From: an uncultured Prevotella sp.
GTDB taxonomy: Bacteria > Bacteroidota > Bacteroidia > Bacteroidales > Bacteroidaceae
Length of the DNA stretch: 64,000 nt
Assembly: GCA_900551055.1 (NCBI GenBank)
Contig: URUK01000013.1
Coordinates: 3,934-67,933 of the forward strand
Reading direction: 5' to 3'
Shown here: piece after piece, positions 34,625 through 42,261 of the stretch
Layout: each line of letters opens with the position of its first letter
How positions within the stretch are numbered: the stretch's first letter is position 1
Notes under the pieces: generated by a model
The model's database searches: none
What the model was told of the DNA's origin: nothing
What the model saw: only the letters and a program-made list of their open reading frames with translations
Translations under genes and position numbers: made by a program

Positions 34625-34762
34625 CAAAGATAGTAAAAGGCGAGCGCAATGAGAAATGAAAAACGCAGTTTTTTGATTTCTCATTGCCGAGCCGCATCCT
34701 ATCTTCGTGAAACAAAGATAGTGAAAGGCGAGCGCAATGAGAAATGAAAAACGCAGTTTTTT
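34625..34762 (-). promoter_or_regulatory. Duplicated 50-bp promoter-bearing repeat
   Basis: Two direct copies, 34625-34674 and 34713-34762, identical at 49 of 50 positions. Each begins on the minus strand's downstream end with the -7 box TATCTTTG (complement CAAAGATA at 34625-34632 and 34713-34720). The 38-nt spacer contains TATCTTCG on the other strand. The proximal box lies only 4 bp from the first ATG of the M20 gene, implying an almost leaderless mRNA. Confidence 0.7.
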
Positions 34763-34767
34763 TAATA

Positions 34768-34806
34768 CTCACCCCAACCCTCCTGAAGGAAGGGAGCTTG
34801 ATTACC
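34768..34806. repeat. Family C repeat, single copy C5
   Basis: One unit (CTCACCCCAACCCTCCTGAA, then GGAAGGGAGCTTGATTACCTG), with the same tail as C1 at 7791. No inverted partner was found in the following 250 bp. Confidence 0.75.
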
Positions 34807-34961
34807 TGCCACCAATTAACAACTGTTCAGTGCGGCGGAATGCAAAGCCGCCGATACGTGAAGCGTTGAAACGGCACGGCAAAGCCGCCTTCAAACGCTT
34901 TAACTTCTTGTAAAATCCCTTATTTAACGTTAAATTTCTGGGGGGGTAAATGTAAAACGCA

Positions 34962-34969
34962 TATATTTG
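34962..34969 (+). promoter_or_regulatory. Promoter -7 box (TATATTTG) of the 35055 gene
   Basis: Exact TAnnTTTG match in an AT-rich region, about 85 nt before the start codon. Confidence 0.5.
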
Positions 34970-35054
34970 TAAAGTATTTGATACGAAAAAGGACATTTTC
35001 ATGATAAACGGGAAATAGTCAACCACATTATAAACCTTAATAAAACAAAAAATC

Positions 35055-35681
35055 ATGTTGAAGAAATCAAGAGTTATCTTACTTGCCCTTGCGGCATTGA
35101 TTATGACGTCGTGCGGCGATGTCGTGTCTAATTTAGGCGGAATGAAGACCGATTCTCCGGAAGTGTTTGACAAGGCCAAGGAGCTGGCAAAGGCCAACTT
35201 CGACCCGGCCCAGTGGAAAGTCGTATCGGTAGACTGGAGCGAAGGCATCGGCGACGACGAGCTGACGGGCAAGGTTACGTCAATACGCTTCTACATTATC
35301 GACAAGGACGGCAAGGCGTGGCAGCAGTCGTTCATAGCCAGCCTGGGATGGAAGGCGTCCGACCTTGACGACACCAGCTTCGCCAAAGGCGACAAATACA
35401 GTGACCCGAAGGACTTTCCGGCACTCGAACTCGACAAAATCGACGCGGCGAAATACACCAAAATAATAGAAGACGCGAAAGCCCTGATACCGAAAGGATA
35501 CAAGTTCAAATCGGTGGACGCCTTCTCTATGGACACCTACAACAAGACTCCCATCAAGCTGACGCTCAACGTTGTAGAGGAAGGCAAGGAGACTGTGTCG
35601 AACGCAGGGAAGACTTCTATCGTGTTCTACGAGCTTAGCTACAGCGTTGACGACAACTTCAAAGTGACCCTGAACGACTAA
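35055..35681 (+). CDS. Lipoprotein, unknown family
   Basis: A 208-residue lipoprotein with a signal ending ALIMTSC (Cys20). The mature part has no acidic export run right after the Cys, so it is probably periplasm-facing. Repeated strands and helices such as FDPAQWKVVSVDWSEGIG, AAKYTKIIEDAKALIPKGYK and ELSYSVDDNFKVTLND suggest a small alpha/beta fold. I cannot name a family. It is monocistronic, with a promoter box upstream and repeat R7 as likely terminator downstream. Confidence 0.75.
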   Translation: MLKKSRVILLALAALIMTSCGDVVSNLGGMKTDSPEVFDKAKELAKANFDPAQWKVVSVDWSEGIGDDELTGKVTSIRFYIIDKDGKAWQQSFIASLGWKASDLDDTSFAKGDKYSDPKDFPALELDKIDAAKYTKIIEDAKALIPKGYKFKSVDAFSMDTYNKTPIKLTLNVVEEGKETVSNAGKTSIVFYELSYSVDDNFKVTLND

Positions 35682-35727
35682 ACAGAACCCCATACAACGC
35701 CAACCGCATAACGCATTGACACTCAAA

Positions 35728-35834
35728 GCTTTGCAAAAGGCCGTCTTTTACACGCTAAAAGACGGCCTTTTACAATGTAAAAGATGGCCTTTTGGAACGC
35801 AAAAGGCGGCCTTTCGCAAAACGAAAGGCCACCT
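35728..35834. repeat. Family R repeat, copy R7
   Basis: Five modules. The first two make a perfect 16-bp GACGGCC/GGCCGTC hairpin (stem AAAAGGCCGTCTTTTA, loop CACGC). Modules with GATGGCC, GGCGGCC and GGCCACC follow. It lies between convergent genes. Confidence 0.85.
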
Positions 35835-35867
35835 ACGGTATTGTGGCTGGTGCCGATGCCGCTGCCG

Positions 35868-36521
35868 TCAGAGCTGCCCCGACTCCACCATTAGCACCAC
35901 GCGCTCGGTAAGGCGGTCGGTCTTCTCGGGGTCGTACTTCTTCATCAGGCTCGCGCCGAACGCCCAGGCGAAAGCCTGGTAGAAGCCTGCGCGCACGGGA
36001 CTGATGAACGCCCGTATCAAGTCATACGCCGAAGAGTCGCACTCGCGGTAGACAAGCTTGATGAGGAGCTTGCCCTGCGAATACGACAGTTTCTTCATCC
36101 TCGGCTTGTATCGGCGCATGATGTCGGCCTCGACGCGCTTCATGTGCTCGTCGCGCGCACGCTTGTCGGGCAGCGTCTGTAGGTATTCGTAAGTCTCGAT
36201 GATGATTTTGTTCACCTCCTTGGCTATCGGCAGCACCTTCTTCACGTTGTACACCAGCCGGTTGTAGGCCGCGCGCCGCTTGGCGTTCTTGAACGTTGGC
36301 TGCGGATATACGTACACGTTGTTCAGCTCGACGTACTGTATGCTGTCGCCGTCAACGAGCACCTTGCCCACCTTTATGTTAGGCACGAAGGTCGGGTTGT
36401 CCATGTCCACCTCCCTGTCTTCAGGCTTCACGCCGTCCTTTTCCTCGCCTTTCTGGGCGCAGGCGACCGCCGGCAGAAGCATGGCAAGCACAAAGACGAT
36501 GAATGATTTAAGCGTTGTCAT
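35868..36521 (-). CDS. DUF4294 family exported protein
   Basis: A 217-residue protein with an N-terminal signal peptide (FIVFVLAMLLPAVACAQ) and a conserved helical body, with AKRRAAYNRLVYNVKKVLPI, MRRYKPRMKKLSYSQGKLLI and AFISPVRAGFYQAFAWAFG. This matches DUF4294, a Bacteroidota family of unknown function. I chose ATG 36521 because a -7 box lies between it and an upstream in-frame start at 36560. The box is 5 bp from the ATG, so the mRNA should be nearly leaderless. Confidence 0.82.
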   Translation of the reverse strand: MTTLKSFIVFVLAMLLPAVACAQKGEEKDGVKPEDREVDMDNPTFVPNIKVGKVLVDGDSIQYVELNNVYVYPQPTFKNAKRRAAYNRLVYNVKKVLPIAKEVNKIIIETYEYLQTLPDKRARDEHMKRVEADIMRRYKPRMKKLSYSQGKLLIKLVYRECDSSAYDLIRAFISPVRAGFYQAFAWAFGASLMKKYDPEKTDRLTERVVLMVESGQL

Positions 36522-36526
36522 GGCTG

Positions 36527-36534
36527 CAAAAATA
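36527..36534 (-). promoter_or_regulatory. Promoter -7 box (TATTTTTG) of the DUF4294 gene
   Basis: Exact TAnnTTTG on the minus strand, 5 bp before the ATG at 36521. Confidence 0.5.
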
Positions 36535-36586
36535 ATGGATTTTGGCCTTATATAGTTCATTTTTGTAGTTAAAGATGCCTTTTTAG

Positions 36587-36700
36587 GGAGTTAAAGAATT
36601 TAGAGAAGTTAAAGAAGTTATAGCCATTACCTGTGCCAGGTTAAGCAACAAGGCATTTGGCTATAACTTCTTTAACTTCTCTAAATTCTCTAAATTCTCC
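36587..36700. repeat. Family H hairpin element, perfect 29-bp inner arms
   Basis: Arms 36597-36625 and 36659-36687 pair perfectly, and the outer part continues with one extra unit on the right. The units are 9 bp (AGAGAATTT, AGAGAAGTT, AAAGAAGTT). The core contains AAATGCCTTGTT on the minus strand, as in the element at 33399. It ends 8 bp from the stop codon of the PAP2 gene. Confidence 0.88.
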
Positions 36701-36708
36701 AAAAGACT

Positions 36709-37674
36709 TCAACGGCAGACCTTCTTCCCCACCCACATCAGCGCGAAATAGAGGGGCACTCCCGTAGCCCATCCTGCCAAAACGTCGATGGCGTAATGGG
36801 CTTGTATGTACACGGTAGACAGGCACAGCAGGGCGTAAAACGGCAACAGGATGTAGAAGAAACGGCGGTTGCCGGTGTGCCAGGCCAGGAACATGAGCAC
36901 AGTGCTTACGCCAACATGGCTCGACGGGAACGCCGCCGTAGGACGCTCGCCGGCCGCCTTGGCGCTCTCTACCATCTGATAGAACACCCCGTCGGTATAT
37001 CCCGGCGTGGCAAGGCAGTCCTGGATGTAGTTGAAATGATAGCCAACATCAGGAAAAACGCCGTTGACAATGTTGCCCAAGCCCACCGCATTGTAATAGA
37101 ACGTAGGCCCTGTGACAGGCAGGAAGATGTAAACGAGATAGTAGGCGAAGAACGATGCAAGCACCACAAACGACGCACGCTCGTAGTCCTTGTACCTGTA
37201 CAGGAAATAAAATATCACCACCACTACAATCATGGGATAATAAACGGCATATCCCATGCTCATAAGCTCGCTGAAAAAAGGCCACGGCATGGACTCGCAG
37301 AACAGCAAGGCAGGCTGGCATCCGAACAAGTCCTGCTCCCACCGGGCGAACACATGGTCAAGGTTGGGCAGCATGCGGTTTATTTCGTAAGTGTCAGGAT
37401 ACCACCATCCGAGCAACGCCAGCTGCACCGTTATGCGCAAGAACAGCGTCAACCGGCACGGCATCATGCGGTAGACCGCCCACATGCCGGCTGTAATCGC
37501 CGCCACACGGACACGCCCCCAAATCATTTCGTTGGGGTTTTCGGCCTTTGTATATGTGAAGAAGACTATCAGCAGGGTAAGCACCAAGTATCCTACCATC
37601 ACCCACTCCATGGCCAGCAGGCCCTTGTGCGGATGCTTTTCTATGGTGAAAAGCTGCTTGACGAACTTTATCAT
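36709..37674 (-). CDS. PAP2-superfamily membrane phosphatase/transferase
   Basis: A 321-residue inner-membrane protein with about six membrane segments and the PAP2 signatures: AAFPSSHVGVSTVL (about 246-259, His and Ser) and HYAIDVLAGWATG near the C-terminus. An N-terminal KxxxxxxRP motif is not obvious. In Bacteroides, PAP2 proteins of this size include the inositol phosphorylceramide synthase, and a lipid phosphatase or phosphosphingolipid synthase role is possible. No sphingolipid genes lie next to it. It follows the SDR gene on the same strand, with a long repeat hairpin in between. Confidence 0.82.
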   Translation of the reverse strand: MIKFVKQLFTIEKHPHKGLLAMEWVMVGYLVLTLLIVFFTYTKAENPNEMIWGRVRVAAITAGMWAVYRMMPCRLTLFLRITVQLALLGWWYPDTYEINRMLPNLDHVFARWEQDLFGCQPALLFCESMPWPFFSELMSMGYAVYYPMIVVVVIFYFLYRYKDYERASFVVLASFFAYYLVYIFLPVTGPTFYYNAVGLGNIVNGVFPDVGYHFNYIQDCLATPGYTDGVFYQMVESAKAAGERPTAAFPSSHVGVSTVLMFLAWHTGNRRFFYILLPFYALLCLSTVYIQAHYAIDVLAGWATGVPLYFALMWVGKKVCR

Positions 37675-37683
37675 TGTTATTAT

Positions 37684-37904
37684 TCGGTTATACGGTTGTG
37701 AGGTTTTACGGTTATGAGGTTATGGGGTTGTTGGGTTATGAGGTTTTACGGTTGTGAGGTTTTACGGTTATGAGGTTTTACGGTTATGAGGTTATGGGGT
37801 TGTTGGGTTATGAGGTTTCGGAATTATGGGGCTTTACGGCTATTGGCATGATGTTTATACACCGTATGACCGTAAAACCGCATGACCCCATAACCGTAAA
37901 ATCC
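37684..37904. repeat. Family H element with extended 8-bp arrays
   Basis: About 18 8-bp units (GGTTATGA, GGTTTTAC, GGTTGTGA and variants) form the long left arm (37684-37825). A shorter complementary arm (about 37860-37904, units such as CCGTAAAA, CCATAACC) follows a short core. Pairing is imperfect and the left arm looks expanded. It ends at the SDR gene's stop codon. Confidence 0.8.
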
Positions 37905-38900
37905 TCAAAGCCAGCCGTTTTCCCTGTACCATGCGATGGCCTCATGCACCCCTTCGGCCAGTCCGTAGTGCGGAGTGAAACCGAGTTCGGCGGCTGCCGG
38001 GCCGATGTCGCACCGCCAGTTGCGCTGCTTCATTATCTTGTACTTGTCGTTGTTGAGCGCGGTCATGCTCCCTGTAAGCCGCCCTGCGGCCTCCCCCAAG
38101 GCAGTAATCACACGCAGTAGCCACAGCGGAGCCTTGACGCGCAGCAGCCAGGGATTGCCGAGTTCGCGGCGTATGAGGTCGCTGAACGCACGCGACGAAT
38201 ACACATTGCCGTCGCTCAAGAGGTATCGCGAGCCTATGTTGCCACGGTCAAGGGCAAGGAATACGGCCTCGACAAGGTCTTTAACGTAAATGAAAGTGAG
38301 GTCTTGCGGACGCAGCCCTGCGGCAAAATCAACATGTCTCCTTATGCTCTTGGCCATCATGAAGTAGTCTTTCTCGCGCGGGCCGTACACTCCCGTCGGC
38401 CTCAACACTATGAAGGGAAAGCCCTCAAGGGCGCCAAGGGCACGCTCGGCCTCGAGCTTGCTGAGCCCGTAAGCCGTGTCGGGACGCGGCGTGTCGGCAG
38501 CGGTGATGTCGGTGTAAGGCGCCGTTTCCCTTACAGGGCCGCACACACTGAGGCTGCTTATGAACACAAAGCGCTCCAGCCGGGGACAGACGTCCATCAA
38601 GGCAGAAGCCAGGTTCACGGTGCCCTGCGTGTTGACACGGAAGAAGTCGTCAGCGTGCAGGCACTTGGTTGCGCCCGCAGCATGCACGACATAGTCGAAA
38701 CCTATGCCGGAAAGCCTGTCGCGCAGGCCGTCGGGGTCGCCGAAGTCAAGTTCAACGAAGCGTATCCTGCCGTCTTGCAGATACCTTTTCGAACTGCCCT
38801 TGCGCACCGCCGCCCACGTCTCGAAGCCCCGATTGAGAGCCTCCTCGACAATAAAGCTGCCTATAAAGCCGCTCGCACCCGTAACCAATAACTTCTTCAT
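37905..38900 (-). CDS. NAD-dependent epimerase/dehydratase (extended SDR)
   Basis: A 331-residue cytoplasmic Rossmann-fold enzyme. The N-terminal KLLVTGASGFIGSFIVEEAL holds the TGxxGxxG cofactor motif (residues 6-13), VVHAAG follows, and the catalytic pair is Tyr and Lys in YGLSKLEAE, with Ser in FISSLSVCG. LRPTGVYGPREKDYF is also typical. It would act on a nucleotide sugar or a hydroxysteroid-like substrate; the family alone does not tell. Promoter box 38929-38936 gives a leader of about 20 nt. The PAP2 gene is downstream. Confidence 0.85.
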   Translation of the reverse strand: MKKLLVTGASGFIGSFIVEEALNRGFETWAAVRKGSSKRYLQDGRIRFVELDFGDPDGLRDRLSGIGFDYVVHAAGATKCLHADDFFRVNTQGTVNLASALMDVCPRLERFVFISSLSVCGPVRETAPYTDITAADTPRPDTAYGLSKLEAERALGALEGFPFIVLRPTGVYGPREKDYFMMAKSIRRHVDFAAGLRPQDLTFIYVKDLVEAVFLALDRGNIGSRYLLSDGNVYSSRAFSDLIRRELGNPWLLRVKAPLWLLRVITALGEAAGRLTGSMTALNNDKYKIMKQRNWRCDIGPAAAELGFTPHYGLAEGVHEAIAWYRENGWL

Positions 38901-38928
38901 GCTGCTTGAAAAGTGAATGAAACGGGCG

Positions 38929-38936
38929 CAAAGTTA
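38929..38936 (-). promoter_or_regulatory. Promoter -7 box (TAACTTTG) of the SDR gene
   Basis: Exact TAnnTTTG on the minus strand, 28 bp before the start codon, followed by GCGCCC. Confidence 0.55.
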
Positions 38937-39055
38937 AGTAAAATATTCGACATTTATCATAAATGTAAAGATTAATGGATAATTGTTTCAATTTTATTAC
39001 AACCCCGGTTAGTCCGCAGCCGGCAGTCCCCTCTCCGCCGCCCCATAACAAGCCG

Positions 39056-39148
39056 CTTTGCAAAAGGCCACCTTTCGCCTTGCAAAAGGTGGCCTTTTAC
39101 CGTGCAATATGCGGCCTTTCACAAGGCGAAAGACGGCATATTGCAAAA
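39056..39148. repeat. Family R repeat, copy R8
   Basis: Modules AAAAGGCCACCTTTC, AAAAGGTGGCCTTTTA, ATATGCGGCCTTTC and GAAAGACGGCATATT. It ends 2 bp before the stop codon of the DUF3943 gene. Confidence 0.85.
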
Positions 39149-39150
39149 CG

Positions 39151-39987
39151 TCACATCATCACGCTCACCGTAAGCCCGAACGAACCGCCGTCTACCGGCA
39201 CAACCCACGGCGTGCAGCTTACGTCCACACGGTTCTTCATCTTCAGCGCATCACGGCACGGATTGCCGGCAAACAGGCCTATGACCTCGTTCACAGGGTC
39301 GATGAGGAATGCCACGATGTTGCCCCATACGCGCGAACCCCACAGCCGGTAGCCGTCGCTCACAATCCTGCGCTTCAGCTTGTAGAACACCTCCCCCAAC
39401 AGGATGCCCGACAGAGGGGTGAGTATAAGGTCCTGTATCGACGGCTTTTCCATGAAAGCCTCTATCCCGTATTCCCAGAAAATGGTGGATATCGCCGTGC
39501 AATACAGGAACGAGCCGAGCCTGTTGAAGCCCAGGCTGCGAGCTCCCATGTAGTAAACGGCGCCGGCGTATGGATGCAGTATGTAGTTGAAAATGAAGTT
39601 GTCGCCGTCCCACACGGGGCCGCGGCTCACGTGGTAGCTCCACCGTTTCCAGAAAGGTATCGACGTTATGCGCTCCTTGTTCCACGCCGTTGCGTTCTCG
39701 GGCAGCAGCTGCAGTACTCCGAGCGTAGCCACTCCGCCTGCGAACAGCACGCCCGTATTGAGCCACAGGCGGCCCCAGTCGGGGCAGCTTGTCCTGGTTG
39801 AATAAGGCATGTCATAGATGTTCACCCTTGGCTTGGCGGCCAAGGCAAGACTGTCGGGCACGGTGTCGCGCTTCTCTGTCCTGTCGTCGATGAGCAATGT
39901 GTCATTTTCTGTATGCGCAGCGGCTGTCACCGTGTTGCAGGTCAGCGTGAGCAACACTTTCGCCAAGGTGCGTACAAGTTTCATCAT
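39151..39987 (-). CDS. DUF3943 family exported protein
   Basis: A 278-residue protein with signal peptide (MKLVRTLAKVLLTLTCNTVTA). The body has WNKERITSIPFWKRWSYHV, NYILHPYAGAVYYMGARSLG, STIFWEYGIEAFMEKPSIQD and GEVFYKLKRRI, matching DUF3943, a Bacteroidota and Proteobacteria family with hydrophobic segments and unknown role, probably at the outer membrane or periplasm. A GTG at 40017 is in frame but coincides with the -7 box, so ATG 39987 (or 39984) is used. Confidence 0.82.
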   Translation of the reverse strand: MMKLVRTLAKVLLTLTCNTVTAAAHTENDTLLIDDRTEKRDTVPDSLALAAKPRVNIYDMPYSTRTSCPDWGRLWLNTGVLFAGGVATLGVLQLLPENATAWNKERITSIPFWKRWSYHVSRGPVWDGDNFIFNYILHPYAGAVYYMGARSLGFNRLGSFLYCTAISTIFWEYGIEAFMEKPSIQDLILTPLSGILLGEVFYKLKRRIVSDGYRLWGSRVWGNIVAFLIDPVNEVIGLFAGNPCRDALKMKNRVDVSCTPWVVPVDGGSFGLTVSVMM

Positions 39988-40016
39988 AAGCGTTCCGTTG
40001 ATATGGTTTGTCGCCA

Positions 40017-40024
40017 CAAAATTA
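40017..40024 (-). promoter_or_regulatory. Promoter -7 box (TAATTTTG) of the DUF3943 gene
   Basis: Exact TAnnTTTG on the minus strand; the leader to 39987 would be about 20 nt. Confidence 0.55.
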
Positions 40025-40151
40025 ACAAAAACGCCATGAACGCCCGTTTACGGGTAACGTAATAAAGGCTTAGAAAACTTAAAGAGTGTGTAAAGTTTTC
40101 CTATTTTTACCTATTGATTTCCTGTTTTTCAGCAACAGCAAAAACGGGATG

Positions 40152-40254
40152 AAGGCGAGAGGGTGAGAAAGTGGGAAGGTGAGAAAACAGGACTTCGGTT
40201 TTGATCTGAAGTATTATGTTTTCTCACCTTCCCACTTTCTCACCCTCTCACCTT
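40152..40254. repeat. Family H hairpin element, 37-bp arms (36/37)
   Basis: Arms 40152-40188 and 40218-40254 match at 36 of 37 positions. The units are 8 bp (AAGGTGAG, AGGGTGAG, AAAGTGGG). The 29-nt core contains CTTCGGTTTTGATCTGAAG. The right arm overlaps the stop codon of the CoA-transferase gene. Confidence 0.9.
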
Positions 40255-41758
40255 ATTTTATATATTCCGCGAAGTCGGTCAACCGCATGTCGCCCTTGCG
40301 CGCCAGCGTGTCGTGCATTGCGAAAGCGGCGGTCAGGCTGTGGCGCGTGTGCCCGCCCTTGGCCATCGCGAGGTAGTCGCGCAGCAGCGGACGGTAGTCG
40401 GGATGGGCGCAGTTCTCGATGATAAGCTGGGCGCGCTGCGCCGGTGATTTGCCGCGCAGGTCGGCCACTCCCTGCTCCGTCACGATTACGTTTACGTCAT
40501 GTTCGGAGCTGTCCTGATGGCTTACGAAGGGTACGATTGAGCTAATCAGGCCGCCCTTTGCCGTCGACGGACATGTGAAGATGCTGATGTAAGCGTTACG
40601 CTCGAAGTCGCCCGAGCCGCCTATGCCGTTCATCATCTTCGTGCCCGATATGTGTGTTGAGTTGGCGTTGCCGTAGATGTCAACCTCGATGGCGGTGTTT
40701 ATGGCTATTACGCCGAGCCGGCGGATTACCTCCGGCGAGTTGGATATCTCGCTTGGGCGCAGCGTCAGATGCTGCTTGAAGTAGCTTATGTTGTCGTAAA
40801 TCTGCTTGAGGCAGTCGTTGGAGACGGTCAGCGAGCACGACGAAGCGTCCTTTACGCGGCCTTCGAGCATCATTCCAACGACGCTGTCCTGAAGAACCTC
40901 GGTGTAGATGTTGAAGTCGGGCACGCTCTTCTCATGCCCCAGTGCTCCGAGTATGGCGTTGGCCGTGCTGCCCACGCCGCTCTGCAACGGCAGGAACGAC
41001 TGTGGGATTACGCCGCGCTTCATGTCGGCGAGCAGGAACTGCGCCACGTTGTGCCCTATCTGGTCGGTTATAGGGTCGGCCGCCTTGAATGCGCGCGCCT
41101 CGTCGGCGATGTCGCATTCAACCACGCCGACAATCTTGCTGGCGTCTATCTCGACGTAAGGCGTGCCTATGCGGTCGTTCACATGCGTGATGGGGATAGG
41201 CTGGCGCATGGGCGGGTCGAGCGGTTCGTACACGTCGTGCAGGTACTTCGCCTCGGGGCTGTGGAAATGGTTAAGCTCCAGTATGACGTGCTTTGCCAGC
41301 CGCGCCACGGTGGGGCTGATGCCGCCTGCCGCCGTAAGGTAGGCGCGGCACGTGTCGGCGCCCTCGTCGATGTCGCACACTTCGAGTATGGCCCAGTCAA
41401 CCTGACCCATGAAACCGTAGCGAAGCTCCTGCGCCATCTGGCTGAGATGTATGTCGTTGTAGGCTATTTCGCCCGCGTTTACGTGGCGGCGGAAATCGCT
41501 GTTCGTGGTGTACGGAGCGCGGTACTTGATGGCCTGCGCGTTTGAGAGGTCGCCGTCAGCGCTCTGGCCGGTCGACGCTCCGGTGAAAAGACCTACCTTG
41601 AACTCTCGCCCGGCCTCGTGTTCGGCCTGCGCCTTCTTGGCCAGTTCGTGCGTAACGGCCTTCGCCGTACCGGCCGGAGTGAAGCCGCTAAGGCCTATGT
41701 TCTGGCCGTTCTGTATCAGTGAGGCAGCCTCTGCCGCCGTAATACGTTTGTATACCAT
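40253..41758 (-). CDS. Acetyl-CoA hydrolase/transferase family (succinate/propionate CoA-transferase)
   Basis: A 501-residue cytoplasmic enzyme that moves CoA between short-chain acids such as acetate, succinate and propionate, fitting a succinate/propionate fermenter. Segments include NIGLSGFTPAGTAKAVTHEL, FTGASTGQSADG, YTEVLQDSVVGMMLEG (the Glu is probably the acyl acceptor), GIGGSGDFERNAYIS and TEQGVADLRGKSPAQRA, all typical of the AarC/Cat1/ScpC group. ATG 41758 is chosen because upstream residues overlap the promoter box at 41807. The acid substrates are inferred from family and lifestyle. Confidence 0.9.
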   Translation of the reverse strand: MVYKRITAAEAASLIQNGQNIGLSGFTPAGTAKAVTHELAKKAQAEHEAGREFKVGLFTGASTGQSADGDLSNAQAIKYRAPYTTNSDFRRHVNAGEIAYNDIHLSQMAQELRYGFMGQVDWAILEVCDIDEGADTCRAYLTAAGGISPTVARLAKHVILELNHFHSPEAKYLHDVYEPLDPPMRQPIPITHVNDRIGTPYVEIDASKIVGVVECDIADEARAFKAADPITDQIGHNVAQFLLADMKRGVIPQSFLPLQSGVGSTANAILGALGHEKSVPDFNIYTEVLQDSVVGMMLEGRVKDASSCSLTVSNDCLKQIYDNISYFKQHLTLRPSEISNSPEVIRRLGVIAINTAIEVDIYGNANSTHISGTKMMNGIGGSGDFERNAYISIFTCPSTAKGGLISSIVPFVSHQDSSEHDVNVIVTEQGVADLRGKSPAQRAQLIIENCAHPDYRPLLRDYLAMAKGGHTRHSLTAAFAMHDTLARKGDMRLTDFAEYIK

Positions 41759-41806
41759 AATGGTTTTATTTAGGTTTAAGTTTTCAGAAATTACATTATT
41801 CGACTG

Positions 41807-41814
41807 CAAAGATA
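41807..41814 (-). promoter_or_regulatory. Promoter -7 box (TATCTTTG) of the CoA-transferase gene
   Basis: Exact TAnnTTTG on the minus strand, about 50 nt before the ATG at 41758. Confidence 0.6.
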
Positions 41815-41888
41815 GGAATTTTCCGGCAATCCGCACACCGTTTTTTGCAAAAAACATAACAAGCTGATTATCAACAAGTTATAAACAG

Positions 41889-41980
41889 CCTTGCAAAAGG
41901 CCGTCTTTCAGGCTGCAAAAGGTGGCCTTTTACACGCTAAAAGGTGGCCTTTTACCTTCCAAAAGGGCACCTTTTGGAAA
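41889..41980. repeat. Family R repeat, copy R9
   Basis: Modules AAAAGGCCGTCTTTC, AAAAGGTGGCCTTTTA, TAAAAGGTGGCCTTTTA and AAAAGGGCACCTTTT. Neighbouring modules do not all complement each other. It lies between divergent genes. Confidence 0.8.
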
Positions 41981-42001
41981 CTCAACCAACAGCAAACTAA
42001 A

Positions 42002-42114
42002 ACCCACCCCAACCCTCCCGAAGGGAGGGAGCTTGAATAGCATTGCCAATTATATGCCGAACACAACCGCGACAGGTAACCAAGCTCCCTCCCTTCGGGA
42101 GGGTTGGGGTGGGT
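42002..42114. repeat. Family C inverted pair, C6 (perfect 33-bp arms)
   Basis: Arms 42002-42034 and 42082-42114 are perfectly complementary, each with the internal palindrome CCCTCCCGAAGGGAGGG, around a 47-nt core. It is the cleanest member of the family here. It lies upstream of the RNase R promoter. Confidence 0.9.
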
Positions 42115-42188
42115 CGTCGGATGTTAGTGCCATGCCGATTTTTTGCAAAATAATCATAACATACTACCCTTATATACAATTATTTTCG

Positions 42189-42196
42189 TATCTTCG
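42189..42196 (+). promoter_or_regulatory. Promoter -7 box (TATCTTCG) of rnr
   Basis: One mismatch to TAnnTTTG, about 65 nt before the RNase R start, in AT-rich DNA after repeat C6. Confidence 0.5.
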
Positions 42197-42261
42197 CGGA
42201 AGAAGCGAAGGCTGCCTGAACCAGCGACAGTCCTCCGGCCACAAATAAAAGACACACAACT

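Noticed and set aside
41922..42248. 108-codon frame with peptide APSLREGWGG
   Set aside because: It is the translation of repeats R9 and C6 and extends over the rnr promoter.
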